Positions 18,625 through 27,635 of a stretch of 64,000 nucleotides of DNA are shown here, one piece after another (positions within the stretch are counted from its first letter, which is position 1; the number at the start of each line of letters is the position of its first letter). The DNA comes from Hyunsoonleella jejuensis (GTDB taxonomy: Bacteria; Bacteroidota; Bacteroidia; Flavobacteriales; Flavobacteriaceae). The stretch is taken from positions 310,001 to 374,000 of the forward strand of contig NZ_FOFN01000001.1 of the NCBI RefSeq assembly GCF_900111025.1. Reading direction: 5' to 3'. Position numbers and translations under genes: made by a program. The notes beneath the pieces are model-generated. The model had not been told where the DNA came from. It did no database searches and saw nothing but the letters and a program-made list of their open reading frames with translations.

Positions 18625-19893
18625 ATGCTAAAACTTTGTGCCTTTATTTTTTGTTTTTCATTTATGGCGGCACAAGCTCAAAATTCCGCTATTAGCCTTT
18701 TTGAAATAGAACAGGATTCTATCAATAAAAACTTTTTTCTCAAACAACTTGGAAATGGCTATTTCCCTACCAAATACTTTGATTTTGATTTAAGGTATTT
18801 AGTAAAATACAATCAATACGAAGGCTTAAGAACTGGACTAGGAGGTGTTACCAATAAAAACTTTTCAGAAAAATTTAGAATTAATGGATACACGGTTTAT
18901 GGCTTTAGAGATGATGCCTACAAATACAGTATTGGCGGTAGCGTTCGGTTGTCAGAAAGCACAAAAACATGGTTATCGTTATCCTATACGGATGATTTAC
19001 AAGAAACGGGAAGCTCTAAATTTTTAACTGATACACGCTTCTTTCAATTTTTTGAACCCCGTTTGTTGAATATAGATTTGTTCCATAGGCACATTACACA
19101 AACCATCGCTGTTGCGCATCAAATACATCCAAAATTATCATCGGTTTTACAATTTGCTAGTAGTAATGTAGATCCTACATATAACTATCAATATGTGATT
19201 GATGGCAACACGTTTAGTAAATTTCAATTTAGTACTGCAACAGCGTCTTTGGAATGGAGCCCATTTAACAGATTTAAAGACGTAGAGAACCTACCAAGGG
19301 AAATGAAGGAGGGCTTTCCTAAATTCACGGTTCAATACACAAAAGGTATTAAAGACGTGTTTAAAAGCGACTTCACTTTTTCTAAGCTAGATTTTAAGAC
19401 AATTCATCGTATCAATCATAAAAATGATAATCTATCAGAAATCACCTTAGTCTCAGGAATTGCAAGAGGCAATGTTCCGCTAACGCACTTATACCACGCC
19501 TACCCCAATAATATTAATAAGGAAACCATTCTACAACGATTTTCAGTAGCTGGTATTACGAGTTTTGAGACTATGTTTTTTAACGAATTCTTTTCAGATA
19601 AGTTTACAACCGTTCAATTTAAACATTTTTTAAAACCTTTTAATGTCTCGCAACGCTATAAACCTCAGCTTGTATTAATTTCCCGTTTTGCTATTGGTGA
19701 TATGAACAACCCAGAACGCCACCAAAACATCAACTTTGGTTCTCTTAGAAAAGGCTATACCGAATCTGGTTTTGAAATCAATAAATTACTCTTTGGCTTT
19801 GGCTTAAGTTTTACCTATCGCTATGGTGGTTATCATTTACCAAACTTTGAAGACAATATTGCGTTTAAGTTCACTTTTAACCTAACATTATAG
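18625..19893 (+). CDS. Short DUF5686-like outer-membrane barrel protein
   Basis: The 422-residue protein begins with a signal peptide (MLKLCAFIFCFSFMAAQAQ). The rest is rich in alternating aromatic strands and ends in a barrel-like FKFTFNLTL. The motifs EGLRTGLGGVTNKNFSEKFRINGYTVYGFRDDAYKYSIGG and a final LPNFEDNIAFKF match the C-terminal barrel half of DUF5686 proteins, which usually run over 800 residues and carry an N-terminal carboxypeptidase-regulatory-like domain. That N-terminal part is absent here, yet a proper signal peptide is present, so this looks like a genuine short form rather than a broken gene. Function is unknown; outer-membrane location is inferred. Confidence 0.75.
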   Translation: MLKLCAFIFCFSFMAAQAQNSAISLFEIEQDSINKNFFLKQLGNGYFPTKYFDFDLRYLVKYNQYEGLRTGLGGVTNKNFSEKFRINGYTVYGFRDDAYKYSIGGSVRLSESTKTWLSLSYTDDLQETGSSKFLTDTRFFQFFEPRLLNIDLFHRHITQTIAVAHQIHPKLSSVLQFASSNVDPTYNYQYVIDGNTFSKFQFSTATASLEWSPFNRFKDVENLPREMKEGFPKFTVQYTKGIKDVFKSDFTFSKLDFKTIHRINHKNDNLSEITLVSGIARGNVPLTHLYHAYPNNINKETILQRFSVAGITSFETMFFNEFFSDKFTTVQFKHFLKPFNVSQRYKPQLVLISRFAIGDMNNPERHQNINFGSLRKGYTESGFEINKLLFGFGLSFTYRYGGYHLPNFEDNIAFKFTFNLTL

Positions 19894-19924
19894 TGATTTT
19901 CAGCACTTAATACATTGTTTTTTC

Positions 19925-19932
19925 TACCTTTG
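19925..19932 (+). promoter_or_regulatory. Candidate -7 box for the RND/MMPL transporter gene
   Basis: TACCTTTG matches TAnnTTTG, 20 bases upstream of the ATG at 19953. Confidence 0.45.
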
Positions 19933-19952
19933 CGCATCTTTTAGAAAACGCC

Positions 19953-22364
19953 ATGTTTAAATTGCTTACCAAGAATTTTTGGGACGTTACAGCACGATTA
20001 ATTCTTAGGAATAAAATCATTATTCTTATTGCAATTATTATTGCTACCTATCTGTTCAGTACCCAATGGGATTACATGCGTTTTAGCAATACAGAAGCGA
20101 ATTTATTGCCCGATGACCATGAAGCCAACATTACCTACAATAATTTTTTGGACACTTTTGGTGAAGAAGGGAATTTAATTGTTATTGGTGTTAAGGACTC
20201 TACGCTTTTTACCGTTGAAAAACTTAATGCTTGGAACAGATTTTCTTCTGAATTTAAAAAGTATGATGCGGTAGAAACGGTTATTTCTATAAAAGATCTT
20301 CAGAAATTAATTAAGAATACCAATGCACAAAAATTTACCTTAGAACCTTTTATTAAAGATTCAGTTTCAAGTATTTCTGAGGTTGAACAATTGCAAAAAG
20401 AGCTGTTCAACACCTATCCGTTCTACGATAATTTTTTGTTCAATAAAGAAACTAAAACGGTACGCAGCGCCATTTATTTAAAGAAATCCCTAGTAAACAC
20501 TTCTGTACGAAAAGAGTTTGTACTCAATATATTAGAACCCGAAATTGCTGCTTTTGAAAACGATTATAATTTAGATGTCCGCGTTTCTGGCATGCCCTAC
20601 ATTCGCACCAAAAATGCTGAAAATATTATTAGCGAAATAGGTAAATTTGTAGTTGCCGCTCTTGTAGTAACTTCATTAATCTTCTTTTTCTTTTTTAGGT
20701 CGTTCAGGGCAACATTTATATCATTAATCGTAGTGTGCATTGGTGTAATGTGGACTTTGGGAATCATTGGTTTATTGCGCTATGAAATTACTGTACTTAC
20801 AGCGTTAATTCCGCCGTTAATTATCGTGATTGGTATTCCCAATTGTATTTTCCTAATCAACAAATACCAGCACGAAGTTAAATTACATGGCAATAAAGTA
20901 AAATCGCTGCAACGTGTTATCACAAAAATTGGTAATGCTACGTTAATGACTAACGTTACCACAGCATCGGGGTTCGCCACGTTTATTTTAACTGAAAGTA
21001 CACTCTTAAAGGAATTTGGTATTGTAGCATCGCTTAGTATTTTGGCCATTTTTATACTGTGCCTGCTTATAATTCCTATTATTTATACATTTTTGCCATT
21101 TCCAAAAGACCGCCATTTAGAGCATTTAAATAAAAGGTGGATTGGCGGTTTTGTAAACTGGATGGAACATATGGTGCGCCAAAAACGTATCGCTATTTAT
21201 GCTATTTCTGTTTTGCTATTGATTATAAGCATGATCGGGATGTATCAAATTAAAATTTCTGGGAGTTTGATTGAAGACATGCCCCAAGAATCTGAATTTG
21301 TAAACGATATACGCTTTTTTGAAGAAGAATTTGATGGAATTTTACCCGTTGAAATTATGGTAGATACCAAGCGGAAAAAAGGGGTTATGAAACTCTCCAC
21401 CCTTAAGCGTATGGATGAAATCGAAGAATTTATTGAAGAAACACCAGAGCTTTCTAAGCCAATTTCGGTGGTTGGTTTAGTAAAATATTCTAAACAAGCC
21501 TATTACAACGGTAATCCTAAGTATTATCAGTTGCCAACATCACAGGAAAATAGTTTTATTCTGTCCTATGCTAAAAATTCATCTTCGGATGTCGATTTAC
21601 TAAAGAATTTTGTCGATAGTACTGGCCAATATGCCCGTATCACAACGTTTATGAAAGATATTGGTACCGACAAAATGGAACGAATTCAAGAAAATTTGGG
21701 AGATGAAATTGATAAAGTGTTTCCAAAAGAACGCTATAATGTTACCATGACGGGCAAAGCACTAGTATTTCAAAAAGGCACAAAATACTTGGTAAAAAAC
21801 TTGGCTATTTCGCTATCTCTTGCCATTTTCTTAATATCACTTTTTATGGCATATATGTTTCGCTCTGGAAGAATGATTATTGTGTCCTTAATTCCAAATT
21901 TACTACCATTGCTAGTAACAGCTGGTGTTATGGGCTATATTGGAGTTCCCATAAAGCCTTCAACCATTTTGGTGTTTAGCATAGCATTTGGCATTTCGGT
22001 GGATGATACCATTCACTTTTTAGCAAAATACAGGCAAGAATTGCAAGCTCATAAATGGAAAATTAAGCCTTCAGTTTACGGCGCTTTACGAGAAACTGGT
22101 GTAAGCATGTTTTACACATCAATAGTGTTGTTCTTTGGTTTCTCGGTATTTACTATCTCAAGTTTTGGTGGTACTGTAGCTCTGGGCGCTTTGGTTTCGG
22201 CAACACTACTATTCGCCATGTTATCTAATTTGTTGCTATTGCCTTCATTGCTATTATCCCTTGAAAGAAGTATTGCAAACAAACAAGTTTTAAGGGAACC
22301 TCCTATAAATATTATACCTGAAGAAGACGAAGATGAGCCGGAACTTCCTGAAAATCAATCTTAA
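19953..22364 (+). CDS. RND-superfamily MMPL-type transporter
   Basis: The 803-residue protein has two homologous halves. Each has one N-terminal membrane helix, a large periplasmic loop and a five-helix bundle, giving 12 membrane segments (first at about 18-36, bundles at about 230-370 and 610-770). The size and architecture match the MMPL/hydrophobe exporter branch of the RND superfamily, proton-driven lipid or hydrophobe exporters. The motif FGISVDDTIHFLAKYRQEL in the second bundle carries the charged Asp-Asp pair typical of this branch. It has an acidic C-terminal tail. The transported molecule cannot be told from sequence. No adaptor gene is adjacent. Confidence 0.85.
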   Translation: MFKLLTKNFWDVTARLILRNKIIILIAIIIATYLFSTQWDYMRFSNTEANLLPDDHEANITYNNFLDTFGEEGNLIVIGVKDSTLFTVEKLNAWNRFSSEFKKYDAVETVISIKDLQKLIKNTNAQKFTLEPFIKDSVSSISEVEQLQKELFNTYPFYDNFLFNKETKTVRSAIYLKKSLVNTSVRKEFVLNILEPEIAAFENDYNLDVRVSGMPYIRTKNAENIISEIGKFVVAALVVTSLIFFFFFRSFRATFISLIVVCIGVMWTLGIIGLLRYEITVLTALIPPLIIVIGIPNCIFLINKYQHEVKLHGNKVKSLQRVITKIGNATLMTNVTTASGFATFILTESTLLKEFGIVASLSILAIFILCLLIIPIIYTFLPFPKDRHLEHLNKRWIGGFVNWMEHMVRQKRIAIYAISVLLLIISMIGMYQIKISGSLIEDMPQESEFVNDIRFFEEEFDGILPVEIMVDTKRKKGVMKLSTLKRMDEIEEFIEETPELSKPISVVGLVKYSKQAYYNGNPKYYQLPTSQENSFILSYAKNSSSDVDLLKNFVDSTGQYARITTFMKDIGTDKMERIQENLGDEIDKVFPKERYNVTMTGKALVFQKGTKYLVKNLAISLSLAIFLISLFMAYMFRSGRMIIVSLIPNLLPLLVTAGVMGYIGVPIKPSTILVFSIAFGISVDDTIHFLAKYRQELQAHKWKIKPSVYGALRETGVSMFYTSIVLFFGFSVFTISSFGGTVALGALVSATLLFAMLSNLLLLPSLLLSLERSIANKQVLREPPINIIPEEDEDEPELPENQS

Positions 22365-22393
22365 TTACAGATTAAAACCTTTTTGAAGCATAT

Positions 22394-22428
22394 AATCTAA
22401 ATTTTATTGAATTTTTAGATTTTATTAT
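22394..22428 (+). terminator. Weak terminator-like hairpin before asnS
   Basis: AATCTAAA at 22394-22401 pairs with TTTAGATT at 22414-22421, followed by an A+T-rich tail. It is all A+T-rich and so weak. Confidence 0.35.
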
Positions 22429-22460
22429 TTGAATTTTCAACATTGAATCTATTATATTTA
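22429..22460 (+). promoter_or_regulatory. Candidate promoter of asnS
   Basis: TTG at 22429-22431 and TATATTTA at 22453-22460 are 21 bases apart. The -7 box has A in place of the final G. The ATG is 20 bases downstream. Confidence 0.45.
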
Positions 22461-22479
22461 CTGTTCAAAATTCTCATAC

Positions 22480-23913
22480 ATGCAGTTATATTCCGTTTCA
22501 CAATTATTAAAACAGGAAAACACATTACCAGAAGTAGAAGTAAAAGGTTGGGTAAGAACCTTTAGAGCTAATAGATTTATTGCTTTAAATGATGGCTCTA
22601 CCTTAAAAAATATACAGTGTGTTGTAGATTTCGAAAATACAGATGAGGACCTACTAAAGCGTATAACAACAGGTGCTGCATTGCATATTAAAGGAGAATT
22701 AGTAGAAAGCCAAGGGAAAGGGCAAACTGTAGAAATTCTTGTAAACGACCTAGAAGTTTTAGGCGATTCTGATCCTGAGGCATACCCCATTCAACCCAAA
22801 AAACATTCGTTTGAGTTTTTACGGGAAAACGCGCACTTACGCACCCGTACAAACACATTTAGCGCCGTAATGCGTTTGCGTTCTACATTGTCTTACGCCA
22901 TTCATAAATATTTTAATGATAACGGCTTTTACTACATGCATACGCCAATTATAACGGGCAGTGATGCTGAAGGTGCAGGCGAAATGTTTAAAGTGACTAA
23001 ACTTGATGATAAAAACCCGCCGCTTGATGAACATGGCAATGTAGATTATTCAAAAGATTTCTTTGGGAAAGAAACTAACTTAACCGTTTCTGGACAATTA
23101 GAAGCAGAAACCTACGCCATGTCCTTAGGTAAAGTTTACACCTTTGGCCCGACGTTTAGAGCTGAGAACTCGAACACTTCAAGACACTTATCAGAGTTTT
23201 GGATGATTGAGCCCGAAGTTGCTTTTATGGATTTACCAGGGAATATGGATTTGGCCGAAGATTTTCTAAAATATGTGCTCAACTACATTTTAGAAAACAA
23301 CAAAGACGATTTAGACTTCTTGGAGCAGCGTTTGATAAATGAGGAAAAAACCAAACCTCAAGCAGAACGCAGCGACATGACGTTGATAGAGAAATTAAAG
23401 TTCGTAATTGACAATAATTTTAAGCGTGTAAGCTATACTGAAGCCATTGATATTCTTAGAAATAGTAAACCTAACAAAAAGAAAAAATTCAAATTCCCCA
23501 TAAACGAATGGGGTTCAGATTTGCAAAGTGAACACGAACGCTTTTTAGTGGAAAAGCACTTTAAATGCCCTGTAATCTTGTTCGATTATCCAGCAAACAT
23601 CAAAGCTTTTTATATGCGATTGAATGAGGATGGGAAAACAGTTCGCGCTATGGATATACTCTTTCCTGGTATTGGCGAAATGGTGGGCGGTTCGCAACGT
23701 GAAGAACGCTTAGAGGTGCTTAAGGAAAAAATGGCTGCTTTAGATATTCCTGAAGATGAATTGTGGTGGTATTTAGATTTACGTAAATACGGTACTGCAG
23801 TACATTCTGGTTTTGGCTTAGGTTTTGAGCGTTTAGTGATGTTTGTCACGGGCATGGGTAATATTAGAGATGTGATTCCTTACCCGAGAACGCCTCAAAA
23901 CGCAGAATTTTAA
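22480..23913 (+). CDS. asnS: Asparagine--tRNA ligase
   Basis: The 477-residue class IIb synthetase has an N-terminal OB-fold anticodon-binding domain ([20 protein letters not shown]) and a class II catalytic core. Motif 2 is [22 protein letters not shown] and motif 3 is [29 protein letters not shown]. The final PRTP and the acidic pocket residues mark AsnRS rather than AspRS. It charges tRNA-Asn, whose gene lies at 52377-52450 in this window. The next gene, rpoN, follows after 79 bases. Confidence 0.98.
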   Translation: MQLYSVSQLLKQENTLPEVEVKGWVRTFRANRFIALNDGSTLKNIQCVVDFENTDEDLLKRITTGAALHIKGELVESQGKGQTVEILVNDLEVLGDSDPEAYPIQPKKHSFEFLRENAHLRTRTNTFSAVMRLRSTLSYAIHKYFNDNGFYYMHTPIITGSDAEGAGEMFKVTKLDDKNPPLDEHGNVDYSKDFFGKETNLTVSGQLEAETYAMSLGKVYTFGPTFRAENSNTSRHLSEFWMIEPEVAFMDLPGNMDLAEDFLKYVLNYILENNKDDLDFLEQRLINEEKTKPQAERSDMTLIEKLKFVIDNNFKRVSYTEAIDILRNSKPNKKKKFKFPINEWGSDLQSEHERFLVEKHFKCPVILFDYPANIKAFYMRLNEDGKTVRAMDILFPGIGEMVGGSQREERLEVLKEKMAALDIPEDELWWYLDLRKYGTAVHSGFGLGFERLVMFVTGMGNIRDVIPYPRTPQNAEF

Positions 23914-23992
23914 ATCGACTTTGGCATAACTTTTTCATATAAGCGTTTAACTAGAAGAATTTTTATACTTTTATCTTAAACCAAATCCAAAT

Positions 23993-25453
23993 ATGCTCAA
24001 GCAACATTTACAGTTTAAATTATCACAAAAGTTATCGCCGCAACAAATTCAATTAATGAAATTGATACAGTTGCCTACACAAGCTTTTGAGCAACGCATA
24101 AAACAAGAGTTAGAAGAAAATCCCGCGCTTGAAGGTGGTAAAGAGGAAAAAGACACAGATTTAGATGCTGATTTTGAAAATAGTACAGATGATTTTGATG
24201 ATAATGAAACTATAAATGCCGAGGATATTAATGTTGACGAGTATTTGAGTGATGACGAAATACCTGATTATCGCACGCAAGCCAATAATTACAGTAGCGA
24301 TGATGATGAAAAATCTATACCTTATGCCGCGGGCACCTCGTTTACACAACATTTAATTAATCAGTTAAATACGTATAGACTTTCAGATGAAGAACGCGAT
24401 ATTGCAGAGTTTTTAGTAGGTAGTGTTGATGAAAGTGGTTATATAAGACGTTCGCTTTCTGATATTACTGATGATTTGGCATTTACCCAGAATGTATATA
24501 CCACTGAAGACAAAATTGAATCTGTCTTAAAAATTGTACATCAGTTAGATCCTGCTGGTGTTGGTGCACGAAATCTTCAGGAATGTTTAAGCATTCAATT
24601 ACACAGAAAAGAAAAAACGGCAGATACCGATTTAGCTATCGCAATTATTGACAATGCCTTTGATGCCTTTACTAAAAAGCATTACAAAAAGCTACTTCAA
24701 AAGTTTGATATTTCTGAAATACAACTCAAAGATGCCATTACTGAAATTGAGCATTTGAATCCTAAACCAGGTGGTTCCTACGCTGGTAACAATCGTATTG
24801 TAGAACACGTAGTGCCTGATTTTGCCATTAAAATCGTAGATGGTGAATTAGAATTAACATTGAATGGTAGAAATGCGCCCGAGCTTCATGTATCGCGAGA
24901 GTACAATAATATGCTAAAAGGTTATAAAGACGCTAAAAACAAAAGCAAATCGCAAAAAGATGCGGTGCTCTTTATTAAGCAGAAATTAGATGCTGCAAAG
25001 TGGTTTATAGAGGCTATAAAACAGCGCCAACAAACATTATTTGTTACCATGAGTGCCATTATGCATTACCAAAAAGACTATTTTTTAACAGGTGATGAAC
25101 GCCAATTAAAGCCTATGATTCTAAAGGATATTGCAGATGAAATTGATATGGATGTTTCCACAGTATCTCGTGTTGCCAATAGCAAGTATGTAGATACACC
25201 TTATGGTACAAAATTAATAAAGGAATTCTTTTCGGAATCGATGAAAAACGACCAAGGTGAGGATGTTTCCACTAGAGAAATTAAAAAAATACTGGAGACC
25301 GTTATAGAAGAAGAAAACAAAAGAAAACCACTTACAGATGAAGCTTTAGCCAAAATATTAAAGGAAAAAGGCTACCCTATTGCACGACGTACTGTTGCAA
25401 AATATAGGGAACAATTGGATATTCCAGTAGCACGTTTAAGAAAAAAGATATGA
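23993..25453 (+). CDS. rpoN: RNA polymerase sigma-54 factor
   Basis: The 486-residue protein has the three sigma-54 parts. Region I is Gln/Leu-rich (LSQKLSPQQIQLMKLIQLP), region II is a very acidic linker (about 45-110), and region III is the core-binding and DNA-binding part. The C-terminal RpoN box ARRTVAKYREQL, which reads the -24 element, is intact, and the helix-turn-helix DVSTVSRVANSKYV is present. It directs transcription that needs enhancer-bound AAA+ activators. Its stop overlaps the start of the next gene by 4 bases, so the two are coupled. Confidence 0.97.
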   Translation: MLKQHLQFKLSQKLSPQQIQLMKLIQLPTQAFEQRIKQELEENPALEGGKEEKDTDLDADFENSTDDFDDNETINAEDINVDEYLSDDEIPDYRTQANNYSSDDDEKSIPYAAGTSFTQHLINQLNTYRLSDEERDIAEFLVGSVDESGYIRRSLSDITDDLAFTQNVYTTEDKIESVLKIVHQLDPAGVGARNLQECLSIQLHRKEKTADTDLAIAIIDNAFDAFTKKHYKKLLQKFDISEIQLKDAITEIEHLNPKPGGSYAGNNRIVEHVVPDFAIKIVDGELELTLNGRNAPELHVSREYNNMLKGYKDAKNKSKSQKDAVLFIKQKLDAAKWFIEAIKQRQQTLFVTMSAIMHYQKDYFLTGDERQLKPMILKDIADEIDMDVSTVSRVANSKYVDTPYGTKLIKEFFSESMKNDQGEDVSTREIKKILETVIEEENKRKPLTDEALAKILKEKGYPIARRTVAKYREQLDIPVARLRKKI

Positions 25454-26058
25454 TACATCGTATCTTAAAGAGTATTTCGATTATTTTTCATCCATTAATA
25501 ATGCCAATAGCTGGTGTTATTTTTTATTTTGCCAAAACACCGCGTTTCATTGACAGGGAAGTGATTTGGGCTAAACTTGTTTCGCTTTCAATACTCACCA
25601 TCATTTTACCCATTCTTTTATATTTTTTGCTTAAAACATTAGGTAGGGTAAAGTCTATTTATTTAAGAAGCACCAAAGAGCGCATTATTCCATTAATTTT
25701 AAATATAATAGTTGTTACGCTGGTCATCCAAAGGATATTAAGACCCGATCCCTACATTGAGTTGTATTATTTTTTTGTGGGCATTTTAATTTCAACACTT
25801 GCTTGTTTAATATTGGTTCTATTTAAGTTTAAAGCAAGTATACACATGATTGCCATTTCTGGAGTGTTTATGTTCTTTATTGCATTAAGCATTCACTTCA
25901 GCATTAATATTAATGGTACTTTGGCTTTAATGTGTATTGTTATGGGTGCAGTAGCCACCTCTCGCTTGCATTTAAAAGCGCACTCATATCCCGAACTGAT
26001 TATGGGTATTGTAATTGGTGTATTTCCCCAACTTATTTTGGTAACCAATTGGCTTTAG
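25450..26058 (+). CDS. Integral membrane protein, divergent PAP2-like
   Basis: The 202-residue protein has five to six hydrophobic segments and no signal peptide. I see traces of the PAP2 phosphatase pattern: KERIIP near residue 75, a SIHMIAISG segment, and SRLHLKAH near residue 170, which fits the SRxxxxxH motif of the third PAP2 signature. The remaining motifs are weak (no clear PSGH), so activity on lipid phosphates is uncertain. It overlaps rpoN by 4 bases (ATGA), and its end overlaps the convergent barrel gene by 4 bases. I infer it belongs to the PAP2 superfamily, but it could be an unrelated conserved membrane protein. Confidence 0.65.
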   Translation: MIHRILKSISIIFHPLIMPIAGVIFYFAKTPRFIDREVIWAKLVSLSILTIILPILLYFLLKTLGRVKSIYLRSTKERIIPLILNIIVVTLVIQRILRPDPYIELYYFFVGILISTLACLILVLFKFKASIHMIAISGVFMFFIALSIHFSININGTLALMCIVMGAVATSRLHLKAHSYPELIMGIVIGVFPQLILVTNWL

Positions 26059-26750
26059 AGTACATAGAACATCAATCCTATTTTAACAGCATTCATCTCT
26101 AACGCTTCACCATTTAATTGTGCGCTATCAGAAAAAATAGGATTTAAACCATAATATACAAACACATTCCACGTATTGTACCCAACGCTTAGGGTAAGTC
26201 CGTATTGAACGTTATTAAAATCTTCATTATTGCTGTATTTTAATTCCCCTAAACTACCTTTAAACTTACTTCTATTAGCAAACACATACCCTAATTTAAA
26301 TCCTGTATAAATACGCCAAAATTTATACGTGGTAGTAGTTGATGTTCGCCATCTGTATTCAATAGGTAATTCTATAACATGTTCTGAAAACTTGTTTTTA
26401 GTAAAGCTTACGGTTTCGCCATCTATAATACTATAGTTGAAATTTCCAGAATTATCCTGTTGGATCAACATATTCTGAATATAAGAGTTTGTAGAGTACC
26501 CCAAACCTATACCAATAGCTTTGTTGCGGCGTTTATTTATGGGCATATCCTTAACAAAACCCAAATGAAACCCAAGTGAAAAACTATTCTGCTTCAAATC
26601 ATTAGGCTTCCCTCCTAATACGTTGTATGTTGTTCCTATGTAAAACTGATCTTCTTTGTATAATGAATCTACAACTTTACTTGTGATTTCTTGAGAAAAC
26701 ATCAAGGTTGCAAAAAAGGTAAAAACCAGAGCTATTAACGGCTGTTTCAT
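26055..26750 (-). CDS. Outer-membrane beta-barrel protein, porin-like
   Basis: The 231-residue protein has a signal peptide (MKQPLIALVFTFFATLMFSQ) followed by alternating amphipathic strands (FSLGFHLGF, IGIGLGYSTNSY, HVIELPIEYRW, IYTGFKLGYVF, YGLTLSVGYN) and ends with a barrel-like VKIGLMFYVL. This is the pattern of the PorT/OMP_b-brl_2 family. No specific role is evident: T9SS PorT has a similar fold, but the context here gives no support for that name. It is 39 bases downstream of the XRE-S24 regulator on the same strand, so readthrough is possible. Confidence 0.75.
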   Translation of the reverse strand: MKQPLIALVFTFFATLMFSQEITSKVVDSLYKEDQFYIGTTYNVLGGKPNDLKQNSFSLGFHLGFVKDMPINKRRNKAIGIGLGYSTNSYIQNMLIQQDNSGNFNYSIIDGETVSFTKNKFSEHVIELPIEYRWRTSTTTTYKFWRIYTGFKLGYVFANRSKFKGSLGELKYSNNEDFNNVQYGLTLSVGYNTWNVFVYYGLNPIFSDSAQLNGEALEMNAVKIGLMFYVL

Positions 26751-26788
26751 TAGATTATCGTAGCGTTATTTCAAAGATAACTTGAAAA

Positions 26789-27556
26789 TTAATTTTTCAA
26801 ACCTTTAATTGCTTTTAATTCAACATTAAGCTCCTGAAATAAGGTTGCAATACTACTTAACTTTAATTCATCTGCATCGTACTCTTGGGTATTAATACAG
26901 CAGGTAAATTCCCATAGTTCTAAGATGCTTTCCTTTTTAACATCATACGGGTTATAAAACCTATTATCACTACTTAACGTTAAGGTGTCATCATCCTTTA
27001 CATAAATACGTTTATATACTAGACCATCATCTTTCGTTAGCACAATATAAGTGCGCCCATTTTTTACCTCATTAATATCATCCATAAATTTTGCTACAAT
27101 AAAAGCCCCATCTTTCACGGGTAACATAGAATCGCCGCTAATGGGAAATGCCCTGTGCGTGCCTGTAGGTAAAAACGGGAGCTTTATTTTTTGAAGCTGC
27201 TCAATATACTCAGGATCTTCATACCCTTGTAGATAGCCTGCTGATGCTTTTGCTGGTATAATTTCAATTAAATCTTCATTAGCTTCATTTACGGTTATGG
27301 GGAATAGCACACGTTTGTTACCCACTTCAATAAAAGAGGTGTCTTTGGCTTTCCGCAAATCGTTCTTTACCAAAATATCTATAGGGATATCAAAGTAATT
27401 TGAAAGCTCTATCAGGCGATCAATTGGTGGTTCCGAACGTCCTTCTTCATACGAGCCTACCATGGAACGCGACCACCCCAACTCATCAGCAAATCGCTCC
27501 TGTGAAAACCCTTTAAGATTTCGTAAATGCTTAATGTTAGATTGAATATACTTCAT
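26789..27556 (-). CDS. XRE-type repressor with S24 (LexA/UmuD-like) domain
   Basis: About 255 residues. An N-terminal helix-turn-helix (HLRNLKGFSQERFADELGWSRSMVGSYEEG) is joined to a C-terminal S24 peptidase domain. The domain has the serine motif GDSMLP (Ser143), the lysine in VYKRIYV (Lys182), and an Ala-Gly pair at 106-107 (KASAGYL) where LexA/CI-type repressors self-cleave. This is the design of a damage-inducible repressor. I chose the ATG at 27556 because MKYIQSNIKHLR fits the family start and leaves a short leader after a TATATTTG box; another in-frame ATG lies at 27577. It is divergent from a DnaE-like/Y-family polymerase pair, which it most likely controls. Confidence 0.88.
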   Translation of the reverse strand: MKYIQSNIKHLRNLKGFSQERFADELGWSRSMVGSYEEGRSEPPIDRLIELSNYFDIPIDILVKNDLRKAKDTSFIEVGNKRVLFPITVNEANEDLIEIIPAKASAGYLQGYEDPEYIEQLQKIKLPFLPTGTHRAFPISGDSMLPVKDGAFIVAKFMDDINEVKNGRTYIVLTKDDGLVYKRIYVKDDDTLTLSSDNRFYNPYDVKKESILELWEFTCCINTQEYDADELKLSSIATLFQELNVELKAIKGLKN

Positions 27557-27580
27557 CCCAAAAATAAATTTTAACATTAT

Positions 27581-27627
27581 TTGCTACAAATATAAGCAAC
27601 AAAAACTACATATAGTAGCTAATTTTG
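27581..27627. promoter_or_regulatory. Shared operator/promoter of the repressor-polymerase cassette
   Basis: The divergent gap holds three dyads: TTGCT-N9-AGCAA (27581-27599), CTAC-N5-GTAG (27607-27619) and TAGC-N7-GCTA (27617-27631). TTTGCTA occurs twice. The first dyad covers the repressor's own -7 box (TATATTTG on the minus strand, 27587-27594). The third covers the polymerase -7 box (TAATTTTG, 27620-27627). The layout suits a repressor blocking both promoters. Confidence 0.55.
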
Positions 27628-27635
27628 CTAATCCC

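Noticed and set aside
26055-26750. Naming the barrel gene porT of the type IX system
   Set aside because: The fold is similar but barrel sequences are poorly diagnostic and the gene context gives no support.
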